DNA of 64,000 nucleotides from Clostridiales bacterium (GTDB lineage Bacteria; Bacillota; Clostridia; Oscillospirales; Oscillospiraceae): positions 22,138 through 86,137 of the forward strand of contig JALERU010000014.1 of the NCBI GenBank assembly GCA_022764045.1, given 5' to 3'. A program made the position numbers and the translations under genes. The notes beneath the pieces are model-generated. The model was not told the origin of the DNA, ran no database searches, and was given only the letters and a program-made list of their open reading frames with translations. Below, one piece after another: positions 42,615 through 50,999 of this stretch (the stretch's first letter is position 1; every line of letters begins with the position of its first letter).

Positions 42615-42863
42615 ATGGATTCTGAATTCACCCGAAAGTTTCAGGTGGTCCAAGACCGCAACGACGAAATGAAGGCCACACTTATGGCCGTCTATGCGGC
42701 GCTGAAAGAAAAGGGATACAATCCCATCAATCAGATTGTGGGGTATATCCTGTCTGAAGACCCCACCTATATCACGAATTATAACAACGCTCGTACCTTG
42801 ATTCGAAAGCTGGACCGGGATGAGTTGCTTCAGGAGTTGGTCCGGCAGTACCTGACCGACTGA
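42615..42863 (+). CDS. ireB: IreB family regulatory phosphoprotein (UPF0297)
   Basis: An 82-residue protein that matches IreB along its length: [25 protein letters not shown] core (here [20 protein letters not shown]), [20 protein letters not shown] and [18 protein letters not shown]. In Enterococcus IreB is phosphorylated by the Ser/Thr kinase IreK and limits cephalosporin resistance. It is usually followed by ruvX and a DUF1292 gene; here it is alone and followed by a terminator. ATG 42615 has AGGGGGGT before it, so the upstream extension to 42582 is rejected. Confidence 0.93.
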   Translation: MDSEFTRKFQVVQDRNDEMKATLMAVYAALKEKGYNPINQIVGYILSEDPTYITNYNNARTLIRKLDRDELLQELVRQYLTD

Positions 42864-42878
42864 GATTTTGTGATCACG

Positions 42879-42917
42879 GAAAGCACCCGTTTGTCTTAGG
42901 GCAGACGGGTGCTTTTT
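42879..42917 (+). terminator. Intrinsic terminator after ireB
   Basis: AAAGCACCCGT (42880-42890) pairs with ACGGGTGCTTT (42905-42915), extended by inner TTGTC/GCAG pairs, then T5. It lies 17 bases past the ireB stop. Confidence 0.88.
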
Positions 42918-43013
42918 GGCCTTTGGGGCACCTCCTTTAGAAAAAGAAGATATCTTACAAGCCTCGGCGCCCAGCGGTGTGATAAAATAACATATGGAAA
43001 GGAGGGACAGCAG

Positions 43014-43853
43014 ATGAAGGGAGAGACCCGCACGGCGGTGTATGATGACAGCCTTCGCTTGGAGGCATACCGCTTTGAGGGAACCCGGCAGCCCTTTCCC
43101 AACCACTTTCACAGCTACTATGTCATTGGCCTCATGGAGTATGGGGAGCGGTATCTGACCTGTAAGCATCAGGAGTATCTCCTTCGGCCGGGGGACATAG
43201 TTCTCTTTAACCCGGGGGACAACCACGCCTGTACGCAGAACGACGGCGGCACCTTGGACTACCGGGCCTTGAATATCGCGCCAGAGGTGATGATGGACCT
43301 GGCCGGGGAGATCACCGGAACGAGGGAGCTTCCCCTCTTTTCCCCCAATGTGATCTGCAGCCAGGAAGTGGCCTGCTGCCTGCGTTCCCTCCATGAAATG
43401 GTGATGGAGGGTTCTTGTGAGTTTGAAAAAGAGGAGTATCTTTTCCTCTTGCTGGCCCATTTGATTCAGCAGTACAGCCGTCCGTTTCCCCAGGTGATTC
43501 CAGTGTGCCGAAAAGAGGTGGAGCAGGCCTGTGCCTTTATGGAGGAAAACTTTGACCAACGGCTTTCTCTGGAAGAAATCTGCCGGGTGGCGGGGCTGAG
43601 CAAGTCCTCCCTTCTGCGGGCCTTTACCAAGGCCAAGGGGGTCACACCCTACCGCTATTTGGAAAACATTCGCATTGGCCGGGCAAAGCAGCTTTTGGAG
43701 GCGGGCGTGGCCCCCGTGGAAGCGGCTTTGCGGACAGGCTTTTCAGATCAAAGTCATTTCACCAATTACTTTAACCGCTTTATTGGCCTCTCTCCCGGCG
43801 TTTACCGGGATATTTTTTGGGACAAACGCGCAAAGGAGGAAGAGATCCCTTGA
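43014..43853 (+). CDS. AraC family transcriptional regulator with cupin sensor domain
   Basis: 279 residues. An N-terminal AraC-type cupin (about residues 10-160: FPNHFHSYYVIGLMEYG, LRPGDIVLFNPGDNHAC) is joined to two C-terminal helix-turn-helix motifs (LEEICRVAGLSKSSLLRAFTK and VEAALRTGFSDQSHFTNYFNRF). Start ATG 43014 is fixed by AAAGGAGGGA; the 35-codon upstream extension overlaps the ireB terminator. Its stop overlaps the start of a transporter gene, so it probably controls the operon it belongs to. The ligand is unknown. Confidence 0.92.
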   Translation: MKGETRTAVYDDSLRLEAYRFEGTRQPFPNHFHSYYVIGLMEYGERYLTCKHQEYLLRPGDIVLFNPGDNHACTQNDGGTLDYRALNIAPEVMMDLAGEITGTRELPLFSPNVICSQEVACCLRSLHEMVMEGSCEFEKEEYLFLLLAHLIQQYSRPFPQVIPVCRKEVEQACAFMEENFDQRLSLEEICRVAGLSKSSLLRAFTKAKGVTPYRYLENIRIGRAKQLLEAGVAPVEAALRTGFSDQSHFTNYFNRFIGLSPGVYRDIFWDKRAKEEEIP

Positions 43854-44761
43854 CTGACCAAACCACCGCAGGGCACTTGCTGGCTCTGCTTACCATCCTG
43901 ATCTGGGGCACCACATTCATTTCGACAAAGGTCCTGCTGGTGACCTTTCAACCGGTGGAAATCCTATTTTTCCGGTTTTTGCTGGGCTTGCTGGCGCTTT
44001 TCCTGGTGTATCCACGGCGCCTGAAGGGGACGAACTGCAAACAGGAGCTCACCTTGGCCGCTGCGGGGCTATGCGGGATCTGCCTGTACTACCTGCTGGA
44101 GAACATCGCGTTGACGTATACCATGGCATCCAACGTGGGGGTGATCATCTCTGTGGCCCCCTTTTTTACGGCCCTTCTCACCCGCTGGTTCTTGCGGGAG
44201 GAGGAGCGGCTTCACGGGAGATTCTTTCTGGGTTTTGGGGTGGCCATGGCGGGCATTTGCCTCATCAGTTTTAACGGCGCGCGGCTATCCTTAAACCCCA
44301 AGGGAGACTTGCTGGCCCTTCTGGCTGCGCTGGTGTGGGCAGTTTATTCAATTTTGACGAAGAAAATCAGCGGGTGGGGCTATCATACCATCCTCACTAC
44401 CCGGCGGATTTTTTGCTATGGAATCCTCTTTATGCTGCCTGCCCTGGCTCTCTTCCCCTTCCAGCTGGGGCTGGAGCGGCTTGCCGAGCCAAAGGCTTTG
44501 GCAAACCTGCTCTTCCTGGGCCTGGGCGCTTCGGCGCTGTGTTTCGTCACCTGGAACCATGCGGTGAAGATTTTAGGGGCCCTGAAAACCAGCGTTTACA
44601 TTTACATGGTGCCGGTGGTTACCGTGGTCACCTCGGTGCTGATTCTCCACGAGACCATCACACCCCTGTCGGCGTTGGGGACCGGCTGCACGCTGCTGGG
44701 GCTTATTTTGTCAGAATCCAAAGGAGGGAAAAAGGAGGTTTCCCATGGCGTTACAAAATGA
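43850..44761 (+). CDS. EamA/DMT family transporter
   Basis: 303 residues, ten predicted helices in two EamA repeats (ALLTILIWGTTFISTKVLL at the N-terminus; GDLLALLAALVWAVYSIL in the second). The drug/metabolite transporter superfamily mostly exports amino acids or other small metabolites. The start is TTG 43850, preceded by AAAGGAGGAAGAG and overlapping the araC stop (TTGA), so translation is coupled. The 3' end overlaps the DUF2000 gene by 17 bases. Confidence 0.9.
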   Translation: MTDQTTAGHLLALLTILIWGTTFISTKVLLVTFQPVEILFFRFLLGLLALFLVYPRRLKGTNCKQELTLAAAGLCGICLYYLLENIALTYTMASNVGVIISVAPFFTALLTRWFLREEERLHGRFFLGFGVAMAGICLISFNGARLSLNPKGDLLALLAALVWAVYSILTKKISGWGYHTILTTRRIFCYGILFMLPALALFPFQLGLERLAEPKALANLLFLGLGASALCFVTWNHAVKILGALKTSVYIYMVPVVTVVTSVLILHETITPLSALGTGCTLLGLILSESKGGKKEVSHGVTK

Positions 44762-45167
44762 AAAATGCGTTCTGGTGCTGGACGAGCACCTTCCCCTTGG
44801 CCTGGTGGTCAATACCGCTGCGATTCTGGGGATCACCATAGGAAAGGAACATCCTCAGATGGTGGGGGCCTCCGTTCGGGATCAAACGGGAAGCACCCAT
44901 ATGGGGATCACGACCCTGCCGATCCCAATCCTGAAAAGCTCCGCAGAGGGCATCAAAGGTCTTCGGGAGAAGCTGTTTGAACCGGAGTTCCAGGGCCTTA
45001 CCGTGGTGGATTTTTCAGATCTGGCCCAGGGCTGCGGCTCCTACGATGATTTCACCGAAAAGATGGCGGAGAGCCCAGAAGAAAGGCTGACCTATTTGGG
45101 CGTGGCCATCTGCGGGCCAAGGAAGGCCGTGAACCGGTTAACGGGAAGCCTTCCGCTCCTTCGATAA
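44745..45167 (+). CDS. DUF2000 domain protein
   Basis: 140 residues forming one DUF2000 domain, a peptidyl-tRNA-hydrolase-2-like fold: KCVLVLDEHLPLGLVVNTAA at the start, GKEHPQMVGASVRD, then TTLPIPILKSS and the C-terminal YLGVAICGPRKAVNRLTGSL. Function is unknown. The family often lies beside EamA transporters and AraC-type regulators, as here. It overlaps the transporter gene, has AAAGGAGGTTTCCC as ribosome binding site and ends the operon. Confidence 0.87.
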   Translation: MALQNEKCVLVLDEHLPLGLVVNTAAILGITIGKEHPQMVGASVRDQTGSTHMGITTLPIPILKSSAEGIKGLREKLFEPEFQGLTVVDFSDLAQGCGSYDDFTEKMAESPEERLTYLGVAICGPRKAVNRLTGSLPLLR

Positions 45168-45175
45168 AAAGCAAG

Positions 45176-45214
45176 AAAACAGCGTGTCCCGTTTTTTGTG
45201 GGACACGCTGTTTT
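45176..45214. terminator. Bidirectional terminator between the DUF2000 gene and tyrS
   Basis: AAAACAGCGTGTCCC (45176-45190) pairs with GGGACACGCTGTTTT (45200-45214), a 15-bp perfect stem with a 9-nt loop, between converging genes. Confidence 0.92.
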
Positions 45215-45228
45215 GGCGTCTCATTCAT

Positions 45229-46458
45229 TTAACCTTCCAGATAAGCTCTGTGGAAGACCTTTTTTCCCTTCTTAATCACCAGGCCCTCACCGGCAAGTTG
45301 CTCGGCGGTGAAGGAAGCGCCGATATCAGACACCTTCTCCCCTGCCACGCTGACGCCGCCCTGCTGCACTAAGCGGCGGCCCTCGCCCTTGGAGGGGATG
45401 AGGCCACACTTCAGCATCAGGTCCAGAATGGCGATGGAGCCGTCGGTCAGATCCCCGGCGGTCAGGCCGGTGGACGGCATGTTAGAGGTATCGCCGCCGG
45501 AGGAGAACAGGCCCCAGGCGGTTTTCTGTGCCTTCTCCGCCTCCTCTTCCCCGTGGACCAGCTTGGTCAGCTCATAGGCCAGGATCTCCTTGGCGGTGTT
45601 CAGCTGAGCGCCTTCCCAGCTGTCCATCTTGTCGATCTCCTCCAGGGGCAGGAAGGTGAGCATCCGGATGCACTTGAGCACGTCGTCGTCCCCCACGTTG
45701 CGCCAGTACTGATAGAACTCATAGGGGGAAGTCTTGTTGGGGTCCAGCCAGACAGCGCCGGAGGAAGTCTTCCCCATCTTTTTGCCCTCGGAGTTGAGCA
45801 GCAGGGTGATGGTCATGGCATAGGCGTCCTTGTCCAGCTTCCGGCGGATGAGCTCGGTGCCGCCCAGCATGTTGGACCACTGGTCGTTGCCGCCGAACTG
45901 CATGTTGCAGCCGTACTCCTGGAAGAGGTGGTAGAAGTCATAGGACTGCATGATCATGTAGTTAAACTCCAGAAAGGACAGCCCCTTTTCCATCCGCTGC
46001 TTGTAGCACTCAGCCCGGAGCATGTTGTTCACGGAGAAGCAGGCGCCCACGTCCCGGAGAAGCTCCACGTAGTTCAGGTCCATCAGCCAGTCGGCGTTGT
46101 TGACCATAATGGCCTTGCCCTCGCCAAAGTCGATGAACCGCTCCATCTGTTTTTTGAAGCAGTCGCAGTTGTGCTGGATGGTCTCGGGGGTCATCATCTG
46201 GCGCATATCCGTGCGGCCGGAGGGGTCGCCCACCATACCGGTGCCGACACCCACCAGCACAATGGGACGGTTGCCTGCCATCTGCAGGCGCTTCATCAAG
46301 CACAGGGCCATAAAGTGGCCCACATGGAGGCTGTCCGCTGTAGGGTCAAAGCCAATGTAAAAGGTTGCCTTGCCGGTGTTCACCAGCTCCCGGATCTCCT
46401 CCTCGTCGGTGACCTGGGCGATAAGGCCGCGGGCCTTCAGTTCTTCATAGATCTGCAT
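45229..46458 (-). CDS. tyrS: Tyrosyl-tRNA synthetase
   Basis: A 409-residue class I synthetase. The HIGH-like motif is in [15 protein letters not shown], tyrosine recognition in [13 protein letters not shown] and [12 protein letters not shown], and the KMSKS-like motif is [11 protein letters not shown]-terminal S4 RNA-binding domain follows ([20 protein letters not shown] is its start). The frame extends 13 codons upstream, but ATG 46458 has GAAAGAAGGAGAA before it and matches family N-termini. It is preceded by a T-box leader and is a single-gene unit. Confidence 0.98.
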   Translation of the reverse strand: MQIYEELKARGLIAQVTDEEEIRELVNTGKATFYIGFDPTADSLHVGHFMALCLMKRLQMAGNRPIVLVGVGTGMVGDPSGRTDMRQMMTPETIQHNCDCFKKQMERFIDFGEGKAIMVNNADWLMDLNYVELLRDVGACFSVNNMLRAECYKQRMEKGLSFLEFNYMIMQSYDFYHLFQEYGCNMQFGGNDQWSNMLGGTELIRRKLDKDAYAMTITLLLNSEGKKMGKTSSGAVWLDPNKTSPYEFYQYWRNVGDDDVLKCIRMLTFLPLEEIDKMDSWEGAQLNTAKEILAYELTKLVHGEEEAEKAQKTAWGLFSSGGDTSNMPSTGLTAGDLTDGSIAILDLMLKCGLIPSKGEGRRLVQQGGVSVAGEKVSDIGASFTAEQLAGEGLVIKKGKKVFHRAYLEG

Positions 46459-46495
46459 AGTAATTCTCCTTCTTTCTTCAGTGCAACAGGGGAAC

Positions 46496-46790
46496 AAAAA
46501 CGTCCCCTGTCATGGTTATGACAGAGGACGATAGTGATCGTGGTACCACCTCAGTTTACCCCCTTCTCACAAAAGGGGCCTCAGCGGGTCCGGCCCAAAG
46601 CCAGACCCAACGCGCGATAACGGGCGCACCCGACATACCCTACTGTTCCCCAGTGGCAAGGGGGGTTCGGGCAGCTGCTCCGGGAGGTAGCTTCACCGGC
46701 GGCGCTCTCCCCCTTTCACCGTCCGGGGGCTCTCTGGACAGCGGATACGCAGGCTACTTCTTCCCTTCATCACAGTGGCGACATTCAATT
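46496..46790 (-). promoter_or_regulatory. T-box riboswitch upstream of tyrS (tRNA-Tyr)
   Basis: On the minus strand the T-box sequence AGGTGGTACCACGATC (complement of 46537-46552) is followed by a terminator: CGTCCTCTGTCAT pairs with ATGACAGGGGACG (46530-46501) and runs into T5. A TAC triplet (46689-46687) in the leader is a candidate tyrosine specifier. The leader fills the 384-base gap between tyrS and the small membrane protein gene. Confidence 0.9.
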
Positions 46791-46796
46791 AGGTGT

Positions 46797-46825
46797 ATTG
46801 TATCGAATTCTGCCTCGCTTGTCAA
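46797..46825 (-). promoter_or_regulatory. Promoter of tyrS
   Basis: Minus strand -35 TTGACA (46825-46820), a 17-bp spacer, and -10 TACAAT (46802-46797), immediately upstream of the T-box leader. Confidence 0.85.
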
Positions 46826-46842
46826 CTGGATAAATGATTGAC

Positions 46843-47091
46843 CTATCCTTTTATCTTCTGTACGATGCCATAGACGATTCCACCGATCCCAATACTAAAC
46901 AGAAACACAGCAAGGAAAAATGGGCCTTCGCTGCCACCACTGCCGAAAATCTTGGCCTTTTCCCAAATTGCAACGCCGGACAGAATGGGAACAACGCCCA
47001 CCAGCCAGCCAAACTTAGCATCTTTCGCCCAGTAACGAAACACACCACCCAACAGGGCAAATACGATAAGCACAGGGAATAGAATCCACAT
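46843..47091 (-). CDS. Small hydrophobic membrane protein, function unknown
   Basis: 82 residues with two or three predicted helices (WILFPVLIVFALLGGVF at the N-terminus, FFLAVFLFSIGIGGIVYGIV at the C-terminus) joined by a segment with AKFGWLVGVVPILSG. No family is recognised. AAAGGAATC precedes the ATG. It lies 46 bases downstream of recN's stop on the same strand and may be cotranscribed. An open frame on the opposite strand covers the same bases but has no ribosome binding site and poor composition. Confidence 0.65.
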   Translation of the reverse strand: MWILFPVLIVFALLGGVFRYWAKDAKFGWLVGVVPILSGVAIWEKAKIFGSGGSEGPFFLAVFLFSIGIGGIVYGIVQKIKG

Positions 47092-47137
47092 ACATGATTC
47101 CTTTCAAATTACAAGGGGTAGGTATATTCCGGGTATT

Positions 47138-48829
47138 TCAACGGGTCTTTTTATAAGCATCGGCTTCCCGCAAAAGCTCCTCTGCCCCCTCCAAAATGGC
47201 GGCGGACAGATGGGCGCCGCCGGTGAGGCGGGCCAGTTCTTCCTTGCGGCCCTGGCGGTCCAGGTCTTCTACGTTGGTGTAGGTCCGGCCTTCCTTCTCT
47301 TCCTTATGGACGGAGTAGTGGCTATCTGCCATGGCGGCAATCTGGGGCAAGTGGGTGACGCAGAGAACCTGACAGTTTTGAGACAGACGGCTCATTTTTT
47401 CCGCCACCTTCCCGGCGGCCCGGCCGCTGACGCCGGTGTCCACCTCGTCGAAGATCAGGGTCATAATGTTGTCGTTTTCCGCCAGAACATTTTTCAGGGC
47501 CAGCATGATCCGGCTCAGCTCACCGCCGGAGGCTACCTTGGCAATGGGCTTCAGGTTTTCCCCAACGTTGGCCGACATGAGGAAGCGGACCTCGTCCATC
47601 CCTGTCTCGTCCAGCCCCAGTTTGCCGGGTTTGGGGGCAAACTCTGCTTGGAAACAGACCTTTGGCATGTCCAGTTGGCGCAGCTCCTGTTCAATGCGGG
47701 CTTTTAGACGCTGGGCCGCTTCCCGGCGCTTTTGAGAGAGAAGCTCCCCTTTTTCCCGGGTTTTGGCCAGCTGTTCCTTGCGCTGCTTCCGCAGCTTCAA
47801 AAGGGTGTCGTCGGCCATTTCGATCTGATCCAGTTCCTCTTTGCTGCGGGCCAGGTAGTCCAGCATCTCCTGAACGGAAGCACCGTACTTCTTTTTCAGC
47901 CGGTGAAGTTGGTCCAAGCGCCCCTCTACCTCGTCGAGTTCCTTGGGGGAAAAGTCAAAGGTCTCCCGCAGGTCCCGCAGCCGCTCCGCCGCGTCTTCAG
48001 CGGTGTATCGGAGCTCGGACACGGTTTCGGACAGCTGAGCCAGCTCCCCGGAAAAATCCGCTACGCGGGACAACTCGCTCCCGGCCTCCGCCAAAAGGCT
48101 GGCGGCGCCGTCCCGGCTGTCGTCGCCGAAGATGGCGTTGTAGGCCCCTTCCACTGCGGCCACCAGCTGATCGGCGCTGCGGAGCATGGTTTTGCGTTCC
48201 TCCAGTTCTTCCTCTTCTCCCGGGCGGAGGGCAGCCCGCTCCAGTTCCGCGATCTGAAATTGGAGGATATCTACCCGGCGGGCCTTTTCCGCCTCGTCCA
48301 TTTGTAGGGAGGCGATCTGCTTGCGCAGGGTATCCAGCTTGGTGTACTCCTTGTGGTAGGCTTCCCACTCCCCGTTCAGGGCGCCGAAGCTGTCCAGGTA
48401 TCCCAGGTGGCAGGTCTCATCCAACAGCTGCTGGCCGTCGTGCTGGCCGTGGATATCGATGAGCTGCCCCCCCAGGGCTTTTAGCTGAACTACCGTGCAG
48501 GGGACCCCTCCGACCCGGCAAATATTTTTTCCGTCCCCCTGGATTTTTCGGGAGAGGAGCAGCTCTCCATTTTCATCGGGGCCCACGCCGGTTTCCTCAA
48601 ACCAGGGCAGTGGGGGGAGGTCCCGGAAAAGGGCGGTGACCAGAGCGGACTTCTCCCCTGTTCGGATCAGGTCCCGGCTGGTGCGCTCCCCCATCACGGC
48701 GCTGATGGCGTCGATGATGATGGACTTCCCCGCGCCGGTCTCGCCGGTGAGAACGTTGAAGCCGGGGCCAAAGGAGATGTCTGCCCGGTCGATCAGGGCG
48801 ATGTTTTCAATGTGCAGCAGCGACAGCAT
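47138..48829 (-). CDS. recN: DNA repair protein RecN
   Basis: A 563-residue SMC-like ATPase for double-strand break repair. Walker A GETGAGKSIIIDAISAVMGE is at the N-terminus, a long coiled coil fills about residues 150-370 (with the tip around LAQLSETVSEL), and the C-terminal lobe has the signature KVASGGELSRIMLALK and Walker B TLIFDEVDTGVSG. It ends the long asp23-to-recN operon, the position it holds behind argR in most Firmicutes. It starts 24 bases after the argR stop. Confidence 0.97.
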   Translation of the reverse strand: MLSLLHIENIALIDRADISFGPGFNVLTGETGAGKSIIIDAISAVMGERTSRDLIRTGEKSALVTALFRDLPPLPWFEETGVGPDENGELLLSRKIQGDGKNICRVGGVPCTVVQLKALGGQLIDIHGQHDGQQLLDETCHLGYLDSFGALNGEWEAYHKEYTKLDTLRKQIASLQMDEAEKARRVDILQFQIAELERAALRPGEEEELEERKTMLRSADQLVAAVEGAYNAIFGDDSRDGAASLLAEAGSELSRVADFSGELAQLSETVSELRYTAEDAAERLRDLRETFDFSPKELDEVEGRLDQLHRLKKKYGASVQEMLDYLARSKEELDQIEMADDTLLKLRKQRKEQLAKTREKGELLSQKRREAAQRLKARIEQELRQLDMPKVCFQAEFAPKPGKLGLDETGMDEVRFLMSANVGENLKPIAKVASGGELSRIMLALKNVLAENDNIMTLIFDEVDTGVSGRAAGKVAEKMSRLSQNCQVLCVTHLPQIAAMADSHYSVHKEEKEGRTYTNVEDLDRQGRKEELARLTGGAHLSAAILEGAEELLREADAYKKTR

Positions 48830-48853
48830 GGCTTTGCGCCCCTTTCATGGTCA

Positions 48854-49315
48854 TCAAGGATTCTTTTCCAGCATTTTTACGATCTCCAGGCAGAGCTCCT
48901 CCGCGTCTTGGGTGGTTCGCATGATGAGAATGGCGGTGTCGTCCCCGGCCAGGCTGCCCACCATATTGGGCAGGTGCATCCCATCCAAAGCCGAGCAGGC
49001 GGCGGAGGCCAGGCCAGGCATGGTCTTTAGCACCACAATGTTTTGGGCACTGTCAAAGGAGGTTACGCTCTCCCGAAAAATATTGTTCAGGCGGCCGGCC
49101 ACGTTGAGGGAGGTCTTTCGTTCGCTCACAGCGTATTTATAGGTGCTGTGGCCGGTGAGCTCCTTCACCAGGTGGAGCTCCTTGATATCCCTGGAAATGG
49201 TGGCTTGGGTGGATTTCATCCCCTTTTCCCGCAGCTTTTCCAGCAGTTGGTCCTGGGTTTCTATGTCATGCTCCTGAATGATGGCAAGGATCTCCGCCTG
49301 TCGTCTGGCTTTCAT
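48854..49315 (-). CDS. argR: Arginine repressor ArgR/AhrC
   Basis: A 153-residue hexameric regulator of arginine metabolism. The N-terminal winged helix has KARRQAEILAIIQEHDIETQ and ATISRDIKELHLVK; the C-terminal oligomerisation and arginine-binding domain has TMPGLASAACSALDGM and GSLAGDDTAILIM, including the conserved GDD. Its ATG overlaps the nadK stop. No arginine genes lie in the window, so it acts elsewhere; argR next to recN is a conserved Firmicute arrangement. Confidence 0.96.
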   Translation of the reverse strand: MKARRQAEILAIIQEHDIETQDQLLEKLREKGMKSTQATISRDIKELHLVKELTGHSTYKYAVSERKTSLNVAGRLNNIFRESVTSFDSAQNIVVLKTMPGLASAACSALDGMHLPNMVGSLAGDDTAILIMRTTQDAEELCLEIVKMLEKNP

Positions 49316-50187
49316 GCCCGGCTCCTCCTTTCCAGTTTGTGGTTAATCATCTCATAAAAGCTCTTGTCCGACAGCTTCACCAGGCACAGGCAGCGGCGGG
49401 AGCGGCTCACCTCCACCGTGTCACCGGAAAAGAGCTTAAAGGCCTTTCCGCCGTCCACAGACAGGTAGGCTGTCTTGCGGCTTTGTTTGGGAACCATGAT
49501 ATCAATCAGCCGGTTTTTATCCAGAACCATGGCCTTGGCCTGTAAGGTGTGGGCGCTGATGGGGGTCATAATGATATTTTCGGCAGTGGGCTCTACAATG
49601 GGTCCCCCTGCGGACAAGGAATACGCGGTGGACCCGGTGGGGGTGGCCAGGATGACGCCGTCGCCAAAGACGTTGGAGATGAGGATTTTATCCCCGTAGA
49701 CCTGCAGGTCAATTACCCGGGCCACTGCCCCCTTGGTAATGACTGCGTCGTTCAGAGCGGTGCTGCGGAAGATCACCCGTCCATCCCGAATGACCCGGAC
49801 ATCCAACAGCATCCGGTTTTCCAGGGAATATTCTCCGCTGATGAGCCGGGTCAGCTGAAGCAGTTCGCTTTGCTCCAGTTCCGCCATGAAACCGACGCTC
49901 CCCATGTTTACCCCCACGATGGGGACCCCAAAGCTGCTGGCGTCCTTCGCCGCGTGCAGGATGGTGCCGTCTCCGCCGAAGCAGACCAAAAAGTCCGCGT
50001 CGGGCAGCTCGGTCTTCATCTCTTTGATTTTAATGCTTGGGTCAATCTCTCCCAGGTTCGATTTTTCCACCGGGAAAGGGAAACAGTATTCTGTCTTGAC
50101 ACCTGCCGCACTGAGCAGACGCGCGGTGCTTCTGGCGGCCTTGAGCCCCTTATCACGAAATGGGTTGGGACACAGGATGATCTTCAC
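49312..50187 (-). CDS. nadK: NAD kinase
   Basis: 291 residues. The ATP/NAD kinase motif is FLVCFGGDGTILHAAKDA (GGDG), with the NAD-binding SVGFMAELE and the second motif DGVILATPTGSTAYSLSAGGP. It phosphorylates NAD to NADP. The start is GTG 50187, overlapping the tlyA stop as GTGA. The N-terminus MKIILCPNPFRDKGLKAARS is typical of Firmicute type. Its end overlaps argR. Confidence 0.96.
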   Translation of the reverse strand: MKIILCPNPFRDKGLKAARSTARLLSAAGVKTEYCFPFPVEKSNLGEIDPSIKIKEMKTELPDADFLVCFGGDGTILHAAKDASSFGVPIVGVNMGSVGFMAELEQSELLQLTRLISGEYSLENRMLLDVRVIRDGRVIFRSTALNDAVITKGAVARVIDLQVYGDKILISNVFGDGVILATPTGSTAYSLSAGGPIVEPTAENIIMTPISAHTLQAKAMVLDKNRLIDIMVPKQSRKTAYLSVDGGKAFKLFSGDTVEVSRSRRCLCLVKLSDKSFYEMINHKLERRSRA

Positions 50188-50999
50188 GGTTCATTTCCCT
50201 CCAATCGCTGGTGAGATGCCTCCACCAGGGCGGCCAGATCCCCGGAATAGGGGGGCTGCTCCGCCACAGTGAGCTGGCCTAAATACTCAATGTTTCCTTC
50301 CGGCCCACGGATGGGAGAAAAGGTCAGGTCTTTCACATAAAAGTGACACGCTTCGGCATGGCGCAGGAACTGCTCAAGGACCTCAAGATGGACCTTTTTA
50401 TCTCGCACCACACCCTTCTTCCCCACCTTCTCTTTCCCCGCCTCAAACTGGGGCTTAATGAGGCAAACAAGCTGGCCGCTTTCCTTCATCAGCGGCCGCA
50501 GGGCGGGAAGAATCAGCCGCAGAGAGATAAAGGACACATCCACGCTGCCAAAATCCAGGGGCTCGGAAATGGCCTCCTTTGTGAGATAGCGGACGTTGGT
50601 GCGCTCCATGCAGACCACCCGTGGGTCGTTGCGCAGGCTCCAGGCCAGTTGTCCATAGCCCACGTCCACGGCGTAGACCTTGGCTGCGCCGTTCTGGAGC
50701 ATACAGTCGGTGAATCCTCCGGTGGAAGCGCCGGCGTCGATGGCGACCACGCCCTCCAGAGAGGGCAGATCAAAAGTGGTCATGGCTTTTTCCAGCTTCA
50801 GGCCGCCCCGGCTGACATATTTCAGGGTTTGCCCCCGAATCTCCAGATTGGCCTCCTCTGGGACTGCGGCGCCGGCCTTATCCATGCGCTTTCCATCCCA
50901 GAAAACCTGGCCGGCCATAATGATGGCTTGGGCCTTTTGGCGGCTTTCTGCCATCCCGCGTTCCGTCAGAAGAACATCCAGGCGTTTTTTAGCTGCCAT
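50184..50999 (-). CDS. tlyA: TlyA family rRNA (cytidine-2'-O)-methyltransferase
   Basis: 271 residues: an N-terminal S4 RNA-binding domain (KKRLDVLLTERGMAESRQKA) joined to an FtsJ-like methyltransferase domain with the SAM motif VAIDAGASTGGFTDCMLQNGA and CLIKPQFEAG. In mycobacteria TlyA methylates 16S and 23S rRNA cytidines, giving capreomycin sensitivity. The gene overlaps dxs by 11 bases and nadK by four, with GGGAGGTGATG before the ATG. The dxs-tlyA-nadK order is widespread in Clostridia. Confidence 0.95.
   Translation of the reverse strand: MAAKKRLDVLLTERGMAESRQKAQAIIMAGQVFWDGKRMDKAGAAVPEEANLEIRGQTLKYVSRGGLKLEKAMTTFDLPSLEGVVAIDAGASTGGFTDCMLQNGAAKVYAVDVGYGQLAWSLRNDPRVVCMERTNVRYLTKEAISEPLDFGSVDVSFISLRLILPALRPLMKESGQLVCLIKPQFEAGKEKVGKKGVVRDKKVHLEVLEQFLRHAEACHFYVKDLTFSPIRGPEGNIEYLGQLTVAEQPPYSGDLAALVEASHQRLEGNEP

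Noticed and set aside
46834..47082. Plus-strand 82-codon frame opposite the small membrane protein gene
   Set aside because: It starts within the tyrS promoter region, lacks a ribosome binding site, and the minus-strand frame has clear membrane helices and AAAGGA upstream.
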